A DNA stretch of 64,000 nucleotides from Proteiniborus sp. MB09-C3 (GCF_030263895.1 NZ_CP127161.1:3720001-3784000); one strand, 5' to 3'; numbered from the stretch's first letter, positions 36,245-46,225 are shown. Numbers and translations are program-made. The notes: generated by a model not told the origin, from the letters alone.

Positions 36245-37114
36245 CTAGATTTCTCCTGCAATACTTAGCAGATACTTACCATATTCAGTTTTCTCGTATT
36301 CTCTTCCTAAAGATATCATTTCTTCTTTAGTTATCCACTTGTTTCTATAGGCTATCTCTTCCAAGCAGCTAATATAGAGGCCTGTCCTCTCTTGCATTGT
36401 CCTTACAAAGTTAGATGCATTTGCAAGACCTTCATATGTACCTGTATCAAGCCATGCAAATCCTCTTCCTAATAATTCAACTTTGAGCTTACCTTCATTG
36501 AGATACTCCCTATTTAAATCTGTGATTTCTATTTCTCCACGAGCAGAAGGCTTAAGATTTTTGGCTCTCTCTATTACACTGTTATCATAATAATAAAGTC
36601 CTGGAACAGCATAATGAGACTTAGGCCTGTCCGGTTTTTCTTCTATAGATAATACATTATAGCTTTCATCAAATTCAACAACACCAAATTCTTTAGGATC
36701 AGGTACATAATACCCAAAAATAATAGCACCTTCTTTTATTTGAGAGGCATTCAATAATTTAGGCACAAAGCCTTGTCCATAGAATATATTGTCTCCCAGT
36801 ATAAGACAGACACTATCATTACCTATGAACTCTTCTCCAACTATAAAGGCATCTGCTAGTCCCCTAGGATTTTCTTGAATCTTATACTCAAATCTCATGC
36901 CTAAACTAGAACCATCTCCTAGTAAAACTTTATAAAAATCTATATATTCAGGGTTTGAAATAATAAGAACTTCTGTAATTTTGGATAACATTAATACGGA
37001 TAATGGATAATATATCATTGGCTTATCGTATATAGGTAAAAGCTGTTTACTTATACCTTTTGTTATTGGGTAGAGTCTTGAACCAGAGCCACCTGCTAGG
37101 ATTATGCCTTTCAT
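36245..37114 (-). CDS. rfbA: Glucose-1-phosphate thymidylyltransferase
   Basis: 289 residues: [36 protein letters not shown] is the textbook RmlA opening, with [26 protein letters not shown] and [10 protein letters not shown]. It makes dTDP-glucose from glucose 1-phosphate and dTTP. First step of the dTDP-sugar branch, 27 bases upstream of rfbB. The rhamnose genes rmlC and rmlD are absent, so the sugar is not rhamnose. Confidence 0.97.
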   Translation of the reverse strand: MKGIILAGGSGSRLYPITKGISKQLLPIYDKPMIYYPLSVLMLSKITEVLIISNPEYIDFYKVLLGDGSSLGMRFEYKIQENPRGLADAFIVGEEFIGNDSVCLILGDNIFYGQGFVPKLLNASQIKEGAIIFGYYVPDPKEFGVVEFDESYNVLSIEEKPDRPKSHYAVPGLYYYDNSVIERAKNLKPSARGEIEITDLNREYLNEGKLKVELLGRGFAWLDTGTYEGLANASNFVRTMQERTGLYISCLEEIAYRNKWITKEEMISLGREYEKTEYGKYLLSIAGEI

Positions 37115-37195
37115 TTATTTTTCCTCCAATAAACTAATGAATCTAAGCATTAATATTTATTTCATGCTTTAAAATATAACCACTATTCATCTATT

Positions 37196-38290
37196 CTATT
37201 TTAAAATAATGTCACATATCCTATCTACATCCTCTAATGCAAGATCTGCATAAAGTGGTAGGCATATAATACTATCTGATATATGCTTCGCAACAGGTGT
37301 TTCAGTAATATTAAATCTTCCTTTATAGCACTCAAAATCACTAACGAGTGGGTAAAAGTACTTTCGAGCATAGATATTTTGAGTCTTTAATCTCTCAAAC
37401 ACTTCATCTCGCATTAATCTGTATCCATCAAATACAACAGGAAAATAAGCATAGTTACCTTTAACATTTGCTTGTGGTTTACATAGTTTAATCCCCTTGG
37501 TATTGTATAGCCTATCTTGATACCTATCTACAATAGCTTTTCTCCTTACTATTTCCTTATCTACATGTCTAAGATTGCATATTCCCATAGCTGCTTGAAA
37601 TTCATTCATTTTTGCATTGCCACCAACATATTCAACTGCATCAGATTGCGTAATCCCAAAGTTTTTTAAAGCGTCGAGCTTTCTCTTGAGTTTTTCATCT
37701 CGAAATACAACTGCTCCTCCCTCAATGGTATTGAAAACCTTTGTAGCATGAAAGCTAAACATAGAAGCATCTCCAAAGGTTCCTACTCCCTTTCCATTCA
37801 CTGTGACACCAAAAGCATGGGCTGCATCATAAATTACTTTGAGATTATGTTTCCTAGCTATTTCATCAATTCTATCTACGTCACACACATTACCATATAC
37901 ATGAACAGGTATAATGGCAGATGTCTTGTCGGTAATCAAATTCTCTATTTTATCTACATCAATTGTATAATCTTTTGGATTTATATCACAGAATATAGGG
38001 TTAATACCGTTTCTTACTATTGCATGAGTTGTAGACGCAAACGTGAACGGAGTAGTTATTACTTCTCCCATTAATCCCGTAGCTGCAATTATGGATTCAA
38101 GGGCAAAATGACCATTTGTAAACAATGTAATATCGGACACCTGTAAATAATCAACTAGTTTTAATTCTAATTCTTTATGTTTTATTCCCATATTGGTCAG
38201 CCAATGGCTTTCCCATAAGCCTCTAATCTCCTCTGTATATTCCTCAAAGTCTGGCATTGAAGAACAAGCTATTTGGATTGTTTTATTCAT
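37196..38290 (-). CDS. DegT/DnrJ/EryC1/StrS-family sugar aminotransferase
   Basis: 364 residues with PLP lysine in FSFHATKVFNTIEGGAV, preceded by DAAHAFGVTVNG, and GGNAKMNEFQAAMGI, typical of VioA/WecE/FdtB-like enzymes that add an amino group to keto-deoxy sugars. With rfbA and rfbB it probably gives a dTDP-amino-dideoxyhexose such as viosamine (Qui4N) or Fuc3N/Qui3N; no 3,4-keto-isomerase (FdtA) is seen here, which favours the 4-amino product. Site AGAGGTG. Next gene is a GNAT acyltransferase. Confidence 0.88.
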   Translation of the reverse strand: MNKTIQIACSSMPDFEEYTEEIRGLWESHWLTNMGIKHKELELKLVDYLQVSDITLFTNGHFALESIIAATGLMGEVITTPFTFASTTHAIVRNGINPIFCDINPKDYTIDVDKIENLITDKTSAIIPVHVYGNVCDVDRIDEIARKHNLKVIYDAAHAFGVTVNGKGVGTFGDASMFSFHATKVFNTIEGGAVVFRDEKLKRKLDALKNFGITQSDAVEYVGGNAKMNEFQAAMGICNLRHVDKEIVRRKAIVDRYQDRLYNTKGIKLCKPQANVKGNYAYFPVVFDGYRLMRDEVFERLKTQNIYARKYFYPLVSDFECYKGRFNITETPVAKHISDSIICLPLYADLALEDVDRICDIILK

Positions 38291-38308
38291 AATTTATTTG
38301 CACCTCTA

Positions 38309-38785
38309 TTATAATTTCTTCATCATGTATATTGATTTCGAAGACGATTTCCCACAAAAATAAAATCCATATTTTTTATAAAATTCTATAGCTATAACGT
38401 TTTGGTTGAAAACTTCTAACTTAATAGCTTTCATATTATTAGTTTCTGAAGTTTTAATGCATAAATCTAATAATGATTTACCAACGTCTCTATTTTGTGA
38501 TTTGTCCTTCACCCCAATTTGTGTTAAATACGCTACATTATTATCTTTATCATTGGCATAAAAAGCTATAAAACCTATGAAATCATTTTTTTCAATTGCA
38601 GCAAACACGATAGCATTTTTATATAATTTTTCTGCATAAGTATTTAAATCTATTACTCTTTCTGATAGAGGTGGATCAAATACTTTATCAAAATTGTGAA
38701 CAATCTTACGTATTTCATCAATATTTTCTACTCGTAAAATTTCATAATTTTTTACTTGATAACTTCTCCTAATATTTTCATACAT
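38309..38785 (-). CDS. GNAT-family N-acyltransferase, probably sugar amine acylating
   Basis: 158 residues with the acetyl-CoA loop KDKSQNRDVGKSLL and the C-terminal VFNQNVIAIEFYKKYGF typical of GNAT enzymes. Placed between the aminotransferase and wbqC, it likely acylates the new amino sugar (as WecD does), though protein acetylation cannot be excluded. AGAGGCA six bases before ATG; 11-base gap from wbqC end. Confidence 0.8.
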   Translation of the reverse strand: MYENIRRSYQVKNYEILRVENIDEIRKIVHNFDKVFDPPLSERVIDLNTYAEKLYKNAIVFAAIEKNDFIGFIAFYANDKDNNVAYLTQIGVKDKSQNRDVGKSLLDLCIKTSETNNMKAIKLEVFNQNVIAIEFYKKYGFYFCGKSSSKSIYMMKKL

Positions 38786-38796
38786 ATGTATTGCCT

Positions 38797-39507
38797 CTAC
38801 ATAAACTCATAATCATCTAGCATCTTATTTATCATATTCGGCTCGTTAAACATCATTACATCAATAATAGATAAGCCAGCTTCAAATTCAGGCCTCTTTT
38901 GAGAATATCTAGGAAGATTCATTTTTAAGAAATTTATCTTAATTCCCTCTTTTTCGTATTTTTCACGATTGAAGAACCCTATTCCACCTTCGGGATTCCA
39001 ATACTCTTCAATGTTTCCTATTGTCCTACAAATATTAAGTGCCCATTCGTCTGGAGCGTTGGGTTTTTCAATTTCTAGTTTTTTTTCAGAAAAAATATCA
39101 ATATCTACATCTACATTAATATAGTTACAAACAACTTTTATAATATTCTCATTTAATTTCACTATGCTTTGTGTTTCAATATCAAGAGCTAGTTTAATTA
39201 TTTCAACCGCCTGTCTATAAAAAGGAGCTAGTTTTTTATAATGTTCTAATTGACGAAATATTTTATCACGCCAATCAGAACTATTATTAATTAATATATC
39301 TTTAATTCTAGTCTCTCTACTATGTTTAATTAATGGAACCGATACATATTGCCATCCATAACTTGGTTTTAGTATTCTATTTCTTTCAATCCATCCATGT
39401 TTAATAAATTGAACTGCATCAAGTAAAATAAATTTATCAGTGTACTTTATTAAACTAAAATATCCTAAATATGGGAAAAAATATGGTTGCATTATTGCAA
39501 TTTTCAA
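38797..39507 (-). CDS. WbqC-family protein
   Basis: 236 residues opening MKIAIMQPYFFPYLGYFSLI, with DAVQFIKHGWIERNRI, the WbqC family signature. Family members sit in O-antigen and flagellar glycan clusters; in some they act with aminotransferases on dTDP sugars, but the biochemistry is not established. Start is TTG after GAGTGAT. Part of the sugar operon. Confidence 0.88.
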   Translation of the reverse strand: MKIAIMQPYFFPYLGYFSLIKYTDKFILLDAVQFIKHGWIERNRILKPSYGWQYVSVPLIKHSRETRIKDILINNSSDWRDKIFRQLEHYKKLAPFYRQAVEIIKLALDIETQSIVKLNENIIKVVCNYINVDVDIDIFSEKKLEIEKPNAPDEWALNICRTIGNIEEYWNPEGGIGFFNREKYEKEGIKINFLKMNLPRYSQKRPEFEAGLSIIDVMMFNEPNMINKMLDDYEFM

Positions 39508-39572
39508 TTTATATCACTCTTTTTCTTTTATTATAATGTATTTATATTAGTCTATCACTCTATTTTATTTTT

Positions 39573-40709
39573 CTATCTATCTTTCTCTTTGTAAAAACTC
39601 ATCTCATTAATTTCAAATCTATTATAAATATCTTTAAGTGATGCCTGTGATACTAATGCTCTTAGCAAGTCTTTTCTATAATCTGGTATAGGAAATTTAT
39701 TGAACCTTTGGGATTTTTTTAATTCACAAGGATCATTTTCTTCAAAAATAAATTCTTTAGAAATTTTTTGCCATATTTCTAACCCTTTTTCTGAGTATAT
39801 TGAAACAAGGCTAACTCCTTCATCATGACTATAATATTTTGTTCCCCAAAAATCTCCTAATCTTATGTCTGCAAAAACCCTATTATGCCTAAACTCACAC
39901 TCATAGCAGCTTTCTTTAAAACATGTGTTTTTTAAATAAAAAGAGAAAAATATGTCATCGTATACAGTCTTTGAATATTCTTTTCCGTCTTTGTCTTGTA
40001 TAACTACTGAAAATTTATGCCATCCAATTCTTTTTGAGCGAAAATTTAACTTAACAAATTCTCCTAATCCATATTCTGATTTTAAGTATTCTTTATATTT
40101 GAGAAATAAGTTAATAGGTGTAGTACCTCGGCAAAACAAATCTACTAATATAAAGTTTTTCTCAATACCAACTTGATAAATATATTTTCTTATTCCATAT
40201 ATTTGACATGGTAATCCTATTATTAATGTTTTTTTATTTGAATCGATTTTTGAAAAAGCATCTATAATATAGCTTTGAACATATTTTGAACTTTTCATTT
40301 TTTCTAAATCTTCTTCACAATTAGCAACTATATGTTTAGCATAATCATCCTCTGGATTCATAATAGCTCCAATAACATTGTAATTTTGTTTATAGCAATA
40401 TTTAGATAACTCACTTGCAACACCCCCGGACGAGACAGATTTTAACTCTGATTCATCTCTATGAATAGCAGAATATACTTTGCAATTCTCTAGTCCTTTA
40501 CCTTCAGTAGAGTTATTAATATCAAAAACTCTATAACAAACTTTAACACACAGTCCACAATGTGTACACTCATGTTCATTAACAAATGGGATGAGAAAAG
40601 ATTCTGAATTCAACTGTAAATCAATACACTTATTTGGACAAATAACTGCACAAATTCCACATCCTGTACATTGGTTAAGGGTATTTTTGAGAGTTGAAAT
40701 ATTATACAT
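39573..40709 (-). CDS. Coenzyme F420 hydrogenase/dehydrogenase beta-subunit-like iron-sulfur protein
   Basis: 378 residues. Two N-terminal 4Fe-4S motifs (CTGCGICAVICPNKC and CTHCGLCVKVC), then a FrhB-type domain with SSGGVASELSKY, LPCQIYG, DLFCRGTTP and ESCYECEFRHN. Such proteins are common partners of pyruvyl transferases in polysaccharide loci and may reduce or modify a sugar. It overlaps the end of the pyruvyl transferase gene by eight bases. Electron donor and product unknown. Confidence 0.88.
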   Translation of the reverse strand: MYNISTLKNTLNQCTGCGICAVICPNKCIDLQLNSESFLIPFVNEHECTHCGLCVKVCYRVFDINNSTEGKGLENCKVYSAIHRDESELKSVSSGGVASELSKYCYKQNYNVIGAIMNPEDDYAKHIVANCEEDLEKMKSSKYVQSYIIDAFSKIDSNKKTLIIGLPCQIYGIRKYIYQVGIEKNFILVDLFCRGTTPINLFLKYKEYLKSEYGLGEFVKLNFRSKRIGWHKFSVVIQDKDGKEYSKTVYDDIFFSFYLKNTCFKESCYECEFRHNRVFADIRLGDFWGTKYYSHDEGVSLVSIYSEKGLEIWQKISKEFIFEENDPCELKKSQRFNKFPIPDYRKDLLRALVSQASLKDIYNRFEINEMSFYKEKDR

Positions 40710-42024
40710 TTGTCTTTGTCTCCATTAGCTCTTTCAAAGCGTCTGTCCCTCTTCTAACCATGTTTTGGACTTGTGGTATATGTTCTTCTAAATGCTTTCG
40801 AATAAATAATCGATTTTCAAAACACAAGTTAATTTTCCGAATCATGTCATCTGAAGTTGGTTCGCATACATATTCTGGTAATCCTAATATTGAAGCAAAT
40901 CCTATAATTTTTGTACTCTTAGAGCCTTGTCCATGCATAATAAAAACAGTAGGAACAAATTGTGAAACAGACCCCACTGAAGCATGCATTCTGCCTGTAA
41001 CAAAAACATCAAATTGACTAATAATAGCTTTAGTTTTTGCAGGGACATATGCATTATCTATGCATAAAACATCATCCATATTCCTCACTATTCCACGTTT
41101 TGCTATTACCTGTTGCAATTGTTTTACAATAAAATAGTCTCGTCCAGGCTTAAGCTTAAAATTGGGAGGTAAATCAAAACCATTGCTATGTGACATTAGT
41201 ATAACTCTAGCACCTAAATTATTTACGACATGCTCAACAGCAATGGCAAATTCTGTATATTCCTCGTCGCTTCTTGGCCACTTATCATAAGGAGGAGTAG
41301 CCATATTGAAACCACAAACAACCATACCAACTATCGGTTTTGTTGATTTAATGACATGTTCTCTTTCAAATATGTCTTGCATTTCACTAATTTTTGCTGG
41401 CTCAAATAAAAACGAAGGGCAAGGAAATTCTTTCACATTATCGGTTTTAAAACCAATATCTTTTACCATACAAGTTGCTTCATGCTCGCGATGAGTAACC
41501 AAACTGAAGTTTTCAAAAGTAATCCTTGCCAATTCATTAGTTTTCCGATCGCTAAATGGCCCAACCGTAGCAGCAAATAACACTGTACGTTTCTTGAGCA
41601 ATTGTGCAACTCGCATCTTAAGTAAATTAACTAACATTCTGTTATTTCCTACAGGATTAGCTTTGTCCCCCCACATTTCGCCACTAATATCTATAATCAA
41701 ATCACTAGACATTACTTGTTCCAAATAAGGCGTGGTTTCCACAATTTGTCCTGTTTGATTATAAATCTCTGCAATTCCATACTCCTTTAAAGCAATATTA
41801 ACATCATGATCAGACCAAGAATAATAGATATCCATTGGTAAGCAAACTACTTCCTCTCTTTCACAAAATTCTTCTGTCATCTGAAAAGTAGTTACTATTT
41901 CTGCCTCTGGAAATACACGATGAAGTTCTCTGAAAAATGGTTCTATAATGTAATAATTACCTACATTTCCATATTCAAGCCTGCCCCAATGTAATGTACA
42001 TAATCCTGTCACTAATATCTTCAT
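40702..42024 (-). CDS. Polysaccharide pyruvyl transferase family protein
   Basis: 440 residues with GRLEYGNVGNYYIIEPF opening, DLIIDISGEMWGDKA, VLFAATVGPFSDRKTN, LMSHSNGFDLPPN, FVTGRMHASVGSVSQFVPT, the CsaB/PS_pyruv_trans pattern. These enzymes add a pyruvate ketal from PEP to a sugar. Paired with the overlapping F420H2-dehydrogenase-like gene. GGGGGAACAGTAAGG precedes the ATG. Bases 42025-42306 carry no supported gene. Confidence 0.88.
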   Translation of the reverse strand: MKILVTGLCTLHWGRLEYGNVGNYYIIEPFFRELHRVFPEAEIVTTFQMTEEFCEREEVVCLPMDIYYSWSDHDVNIALKEYGIAEIYNQTGQIVETTPYLEQVMSSDLIIDISGEMWGDKANPVGNNRMLVNLLKMRVAQLLKKRTVLFAATVGPFSDRKTNELARITFENFSLVTHREHEATCMVKDIGFKTDNVKEFPCPSFLFEPAKISEMQDIFEREHVIKSTKPIVGMVVCGFNMATPPYDKWPRSDEEYTEFAIAVEHVVNNLGARVILMSHSNGFDLPPNFKLKPGRDYFIVKQLQQVIAKRGIVRNMDDVLCIDNAYVPAKTKAIISQFDVFVTGRMHASVGSVSQFVPTVFIMHGQGSKSTKIIGFASILGLPEYVCEPTSDDMIRKINLCFENRLFIRKHLEEHIPQVQNMVRRGTDALKELMETKTNV

Positions 42025-42306
42025 CCTTACTGTTCCCCCTATCTTTTACTATAGTAAACTTATAAAATAAATTATCGTTTTTTATCTTTTGCCCTAACTA
42101 CCCTTAGGCTATTGTTATAATTCTATAGTGTACTATTTGTTCTATACAGTAGTTATATCAAAATATATGTATATATAATAAGTTTTTCATAAAATCTATC
42201 AGTTTATTATTTCCTATAATCCTAGATTCTAAATGAAATCTTTTATTTATTTTTAAATAAGCCTCCATAATTTTCAGCTCAATATTATATATACTTGAAA
42301 ACATAA

Positions 42307-44043
42307 CTATAATGATTTCATATGCCTTATAAATGTACAAATACTTATTCTATAATCATACTTGTTCATAGCTTCTCTTTGTCCATTTAAAGCTATCTTT
42401 TCTAACTCATTAATATTTTTCTGATAGTATTTAATTTTATCAATAACTGTATCAAGGTCATATAATATTATATTTTCCCCATCTTTAAAATATTTGTTTG
42501 TAAATCTATCCTTTTCAGTTACAGCTACTGCTCCATTAATCATAGCAGATAATACTCTCTCTGTAACTCCATTGTATAAATGTCCAGTAATATTTAAAAC
42601 CATTTTACTATTATTCATCATTTCAAGTAATGATTTGTAATCTACTTTGCTTTTTATTATTAACTTACCAGATTTGTTTAATTTATTATACTCTTCAACA
42701 TTACCTAAACAAACAATATTCAGATCAGATTCTCCTATTTTCTTAACTAACTCATATCGTTTATAAACTCTAACATATCTTTCAACTTGTGAATGAATTA
42801 AAGCTCTACAACCAAAATCATCATTTATTATGTTATGTTTTAAAAGAAATTTAGATATTTCATCATCAATATTTATAAGAAATTTTTCTTTTATAGCTAA
42901 ATCTGATAAATAATTTATAATTAATCTAAACTTTTCATCTAGTTTATCCCAAGACTTCTTTATTTCAACTGGATCTATTAAGGAGCCTGCAAATAATACA
43001 TCGATTTCTCTTTCATTAAATTTCTTTTCTGCATAATTAGCAGCAGGATAGCCACTACAATTGCTTAAAATTATTTTTTTACTAGGAAAATACTTTTTAA
43101 AATATTCAATATTTTCTTCGTCTATACACGTAAACAATGTTTTTTGTGGGGAGTTAATAATTCTACTAAGTTGGTTTACAGGATGGTCTCCTAGTGTTCC
43201 TAAAAAAGGTATGTCTAATGTATCATATAGGTTTCTACCATCACTTAATTTTATATCTATTCCTATACAATTAGATGAATATATAAAATCACATTTTTTA
43301 TTTATTATATCTGTATTTATTTTACTAACAACGTTAGGCTCTAAGAGATCTAAAATATATACTTCAAATCCTAACTGTTTATAAAACTTAGCTCTGTAAT
43401 CAGTTCCAACTCTTAATACATCATATTGAGATTGCCCTTTAAAGAATACTATTCTCTTGTTAATTTTACCTATTTCAATATTTTCCCATCGATCTCCTTT
43501 GTTAGAATTAAAGCAATATTCAAAACCACTATATGTATATTTTTTATTCAAGGACTTCTTTTCAATTTTATTGAAAAGGTCAATTTCCGAAAAAAAATCA
43601 AAATATTTTTGCTCATAATATATAGGTAAAACTTTCTCATCTTCCTTATTCAAATATATCTTTCCTTCAATAGTCTCCTTTTCTACGTAATTAAACTCAT
43701 ATAAATTATAATAAAAATCAAAATGTCTATCATTAATATCAAAATAATTATTTCCTTCTTCATCAATAAAATAAACAAAATCGTCAACAATAGAATTATA
43801 GCATCTATACCATGCAAATGTTAGATCTCTCAAGTTTGATAAAATCACTATCTTATTAACGTTATTATGTTGTTTTTTGTAGTACTCAACAATATCTGGT
43901 AATTGACTGAAATCAAAATCTTCACTTCTTATATTATCGTAAAGATACATCTTATACTCTCTTCTATCAAACTCATTAATGATCTTATTAAATTCATCTA
44001 TTCTTTGTAAATCATTTAAAAAAATTAATAAGATGTTATCCAA
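42307..44043 (-). CDS. CgeB-like family 1 glycosyltransferase
   Basis: 578 residues. The N-terminal third is unlike known folds to my reading; the middle and end have VLRVGTDYRAKFYKQLGFEVY, FLGTLGDHPVNQL and the GT-B nucleotide-sugar site ITGHLYNGVTERVLSAMINGAVAVTEKD in the CgeB/Glyco_trans_1_2 style. Probably transfers a sugar in the flagellar or surface glycan. Start is TTG after GGGAGG. Acceptors unknown. Confidence 0.75.
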   Translation of the reverse strand: MDNILLIFLNDLQRIDEFNKIINEFDRREYKMYLYDNIRSEDFDFSQLPDIVEYYKKQHNNVNKIVILSNLRDLTFAWYRCYNSIVDDFVYFIDEEGNNYFDINDRHFDFYYNLYEFNYVEKETIEGKIYLNKEDEKVLPIYYEQKYFDFFSEIDLFNKIEKKSLNKKYTYSGFEYCFNSNKGDRWENIEIGKINKRIVFFKGQSQYDVLRVGTDYRAKFYKQLGFEVYILDLLEPNVVSKINTDIINKKCDFIYSSNCIGIDIKLSDGRNLYDTLDIPFLGTLGDHPVNQLSRIINSPQKTLFTCIDEENIEYFKKYFPSKKIILSNCSGYPAANYAEKKFNEREIDVLFAGSLIDPVEIKKSWDKLDEKFRLIINYLSDLAIKEKFLINIDDEISKFLLKHNIINDDFGCRALIHSQVERYVRVYKRYELVKKIGESDLNIVCLGNVEEYNKLNKSGKLIIKSKVDYKSLLEMMNNSKMVLNITGHLYNGVTERVLSAMINGAVAVTEKDRFTNKYFKDGENIILYDLDTVIDKIKYYQKNINELEKIALNGQREAMNKYDYRISICTFIRHMKSL

Positions 44044-44160
44044 TAATCTGGCCTCCCTATCTTTAAGAGAAGTAAAACATTCAAAATCGCTGAAAAAGCC
44101 TAAATTAATTTACTATTATTTTGATACTTTAGCTGAAAAATCTCGTATTTTCAAAAAAAC

Positions 44161-44436
44161 AAGATTCTTCGCTAACGCTCTATACATTGCACACAACTTT
44201 GGAAACTAATTGGTAACTAAGCAAATCCTGATATATCAAGGGTTTAGAGGATATGGAGTACAAGTTAATTCATAAACTCTAAAATAATGAGTCCCTCTTA
44301 ACAAAAAATAACAAAACATTAATTTCCAAACTCCTATCCTTTTTCGGGATAAAAAGCTTGTTTCTTATGAATCTTGGATATTTGCCAAATTTTTACCAAA
44401 GATGTGTGTCATGTATAGCGCTAACGCTCAGGATCA
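44161..44436. repeat. Hairpin repeat family 1, copy b, split by an insertion
   Basis: GATTCTTCGCTAACGCT (to 44179) and CAGGATCAC (from 44429) are the two halves of a repeat copy. CGCTAACGCT is present on both sides of the insert (44170-44179 and 44419-44428). Confidence 0.7.
44180..44418. mobile_element. MITE-like non-coding insertion of 239 bp
   Basis: Both ends begin CTATACAT and share CACACA, CTTTGG and TTGG over ~38 bases as imperfect inverted repeats (44180-44217 against 44418-44381, about 29 matches). It is flanked by the perfect 10 bp direct repeat CGCTAACGCT, as expected of target duplication by an IS4-type transposase. No open frame inside. The rest of 44044-44546 shows nothing I can name. 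Confidence 0.75.
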
Positions 44437-44546
44437 CTAAAAGACTTTTTTCAATGGTTATGAATATTTTCTTTCCCCTAATTTGCTTTTGTCTCATTTA
44501 AAGTCATTATTACTTATTAACAATGATAACAGCCTTCTTTTTAAAT

Positions 44547-45299
44547 CTATACTCTCCCATACTTATCCTCATATCTTATTATGTCATCTTCTCCAAAATA
44601 CTCTCCTAATTGAACTTCAGCAACCATCAAAGAATCTTCTTCTGATTTGTTTATTAATTTATGCTTACATCCTTTAGGTATATAAATAAAACTACCTGAC
44701 GATACGGATTTAACAGATTCTCCTATAATTATTTCTCCTAGCCCCTTTATAACTACCCAATACTCTTCTCTTTTTTTGTGTTCTTGAAGACTTAGTTCCT
44801 CTAACGGATTTATTTTTATTATCTTTGATTGAGAATAAGGATTTAAAAAAGTAGTTTTATAGAACCCCCAAGGTTTATTATATATCTCGTGTTCTAAAAT
44901 GGAATCGTCAAGAGATAAGAAATCATATGTCATATCAAATTCTATATTTTCTAATAAAAGAACATGCATATTCTTTTTAGTTATTATATTCATTAGTGTA
45001 TAATCCTCATTTAGTATAGGTATAAAATTGATTCTTGTAGATTTGAATATTTCTATTATATCTCCAAAATCATCATTTCGATAAATGTATTTAAAATTTT
45101 TATTATAGATATGTTTTATATCTGATTCTAATTTTTCACCTGATAATAATGCTCTCCTAATATCACCATCAGTCATTGTTCCAATAATTCTTTTATTATC
45201 ATCATTTATTATTAAAAAACCTTTTTTATTTTTCTCAATCTTTTCTAAAGCATTAAAAATAGTTCCACTTGAATTAAAAATATAATTTCCAAAACTCAT
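44547..45299 (-). CDS. CBS-pair domain fused to a type II phosphomannose isomerase cupin
   Basis: 250 residues. Residues ~1-120 form two CBS motifs (IIGTMTDGDIRRALLSGE, FIPILNEDYTLMNIITKKN), residues ~140-248 a cupin with QEHKKREEYWVVIKG, IYIPKGCKHKLIN and EVQLGEYFGEDDIIRYEDKYGR, the C-terminal PMI domain of ManC/AlgA-type enzymes. The nucleotidyltransferase part usual in those enzymes is missing. It may interconvert fructose 6-phosphate and mannose 6-phosphate under control of an adenine-nucleotide-binding CBS pair. Site GAGGG. Lies upstream of none, in the middle of the nonulosonate genes. Confidence 0.82.
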   Translation of the reverse strand: MSFGNYIFNSSGTIFNALEKIEKNKKGFLIINDDNKRIIGTMTDGDIRRALLSGEKLESDIKHIYNKNFKYIYRNDDFGDIIEIFKSTRINFIPILNEDYTLMNIITKKNMHVLLLENIEFDMTYDFLSLDDSILEHEIYNKPWGFYKTTFLNPYSQSKIIKINPLEELSLQEHKKREEYWVVIKGLGEIIIGESVKSVSSGSFIYIPKGCKHKLINKSEEDSLMVAEVQLGEYFGEDDIIRYEDKYGRV

Positions 45300-45323
45300 A
45301 ATTTCATTCCCTCATTTGTTTTT

Positions 45324-46202
45324 CTATTTGCAATATGCAATTAAAGTATCACAACTTAGTTCAGTAACTAATCTTTCTCTATAAAAATCTTCTACCCATT
45401 CGAGGGTATCTAACTTCCTGTTTTCTAGTTCAGGTTTTCCTTTTATAATCCAATTCAATGCATTATATAAATCATATCTCTGAATCCCTTTAAATTCATA
45501 AATTAGCCATCCAGATGTTTTAAGTAATTTCTCAAGAGATTCCTTATTAAAATAAGTAATATGAGCTCGTTGGAAATAAAAGTCATAATAGGTTTCAGAT
45601 ATATTCAACATATGATCATCAAAATTTGGTACTTCTATTATTAAGAGTCCATCTTTTTTTAGCATTTTTCTTATTTTCTTTAAAAATTCTTCAGGTTCAC
45701 TAATATGTTCCAAAACATGCAATAAAAATATTACATCATACTTCTCATAAAAAGATTTTGGCAAATCTTCATTTATTAAATTAACATTAAATATTTTACA
45801 TCCTAAATTAGTTGTTCCATATTCACGTCTAATATCACTTATCTCTATTCCTTGAATACTATACCCATGCATCTCCATATATTTGATAAAAAATCCATAC
45901 CCACATCCAACTTCAAGCATGTCATCAGTTCTTTTTAATTTATTCTGAAAAGCTGCTAATCGTCTTCTGCTTTCTATAGTTGATCTCTCTTTTATACTGT
46001 TCATATCTATACTTTTAAAAGTATCTATAGCTTGACTATCCTTATCGTAGTATTTTTTATCCTCTATTATTGACGGTCTTGGATAAATCTGAACTTGTCC
46101 ACAACTGGAGCATTTAACAACCTTATGCTGATTACTATCCCTTAAATTATCCTTTATAATTTTTGATTTAGATGACCCACACATTATACAATTAAATAGC
46201 AA
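45324..46202 (-). CDS. SAM-dependent methyltransferase with N-terminal zinc ribbon
   Basis: About 292 residues: CIMCGSSKSKI and CSSCGQVQIYPRP give a CxxC...CxxC zinc ribbon, followed by Methyltransf_23-type DMLEVGCGYGFFIKYME, GIEIS and FLLHVLEHISEPEEFL. This zinc-ribbon methyltransferase type is frequent in sugar loci as C-, N- or O-methyltransferase. The GTG at 46211 lies in the AAGGTGA site; the TTG at 46202 is better spaced. Target sugar unknown. Confidence 0.83.
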   Translation of the reverse strand: MLFNCIMCGSSKSKIIKDNLRDSNQHKVVKCSSCGQVQIYPRPSIIEDKKYYDKDSQAIDTFKSIDMNSIKERSTIESRRRLAAFQNKLKRTDDMLEVGCGYGFFIKYMEMHGYSIQGIEISDIRREYGTTNLGCKIFNVNLINEDLPKSFYEKYDVIFLLHVLEHISEPEEFLKKIRKMLKKDGLLIIEVPNFDDHMLNISETYYDFYFQRAHITYFNKESLEKLLKTSGWLIYEFKGIQRYDLYNALNWIIKGKPELENRKLDTLEWVEDFYRERLVTELSCDTLIAYCK

Positions 46203-46225
46203 TTCTATCACCTTCCCGTATTAGC

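Noticed and set aside
37748-38074. Plus-strand frame of 108 codons within the aminotransferase gene
   Set aside because: Fully antisense to a gene with clear active-site motifs.
42158-42340. 60-codon minus-strand frame behind the CgeB-like gene
   Set aside because: Overlaps the end of that gene, has no ribosome site and reads as AT-rich noise.
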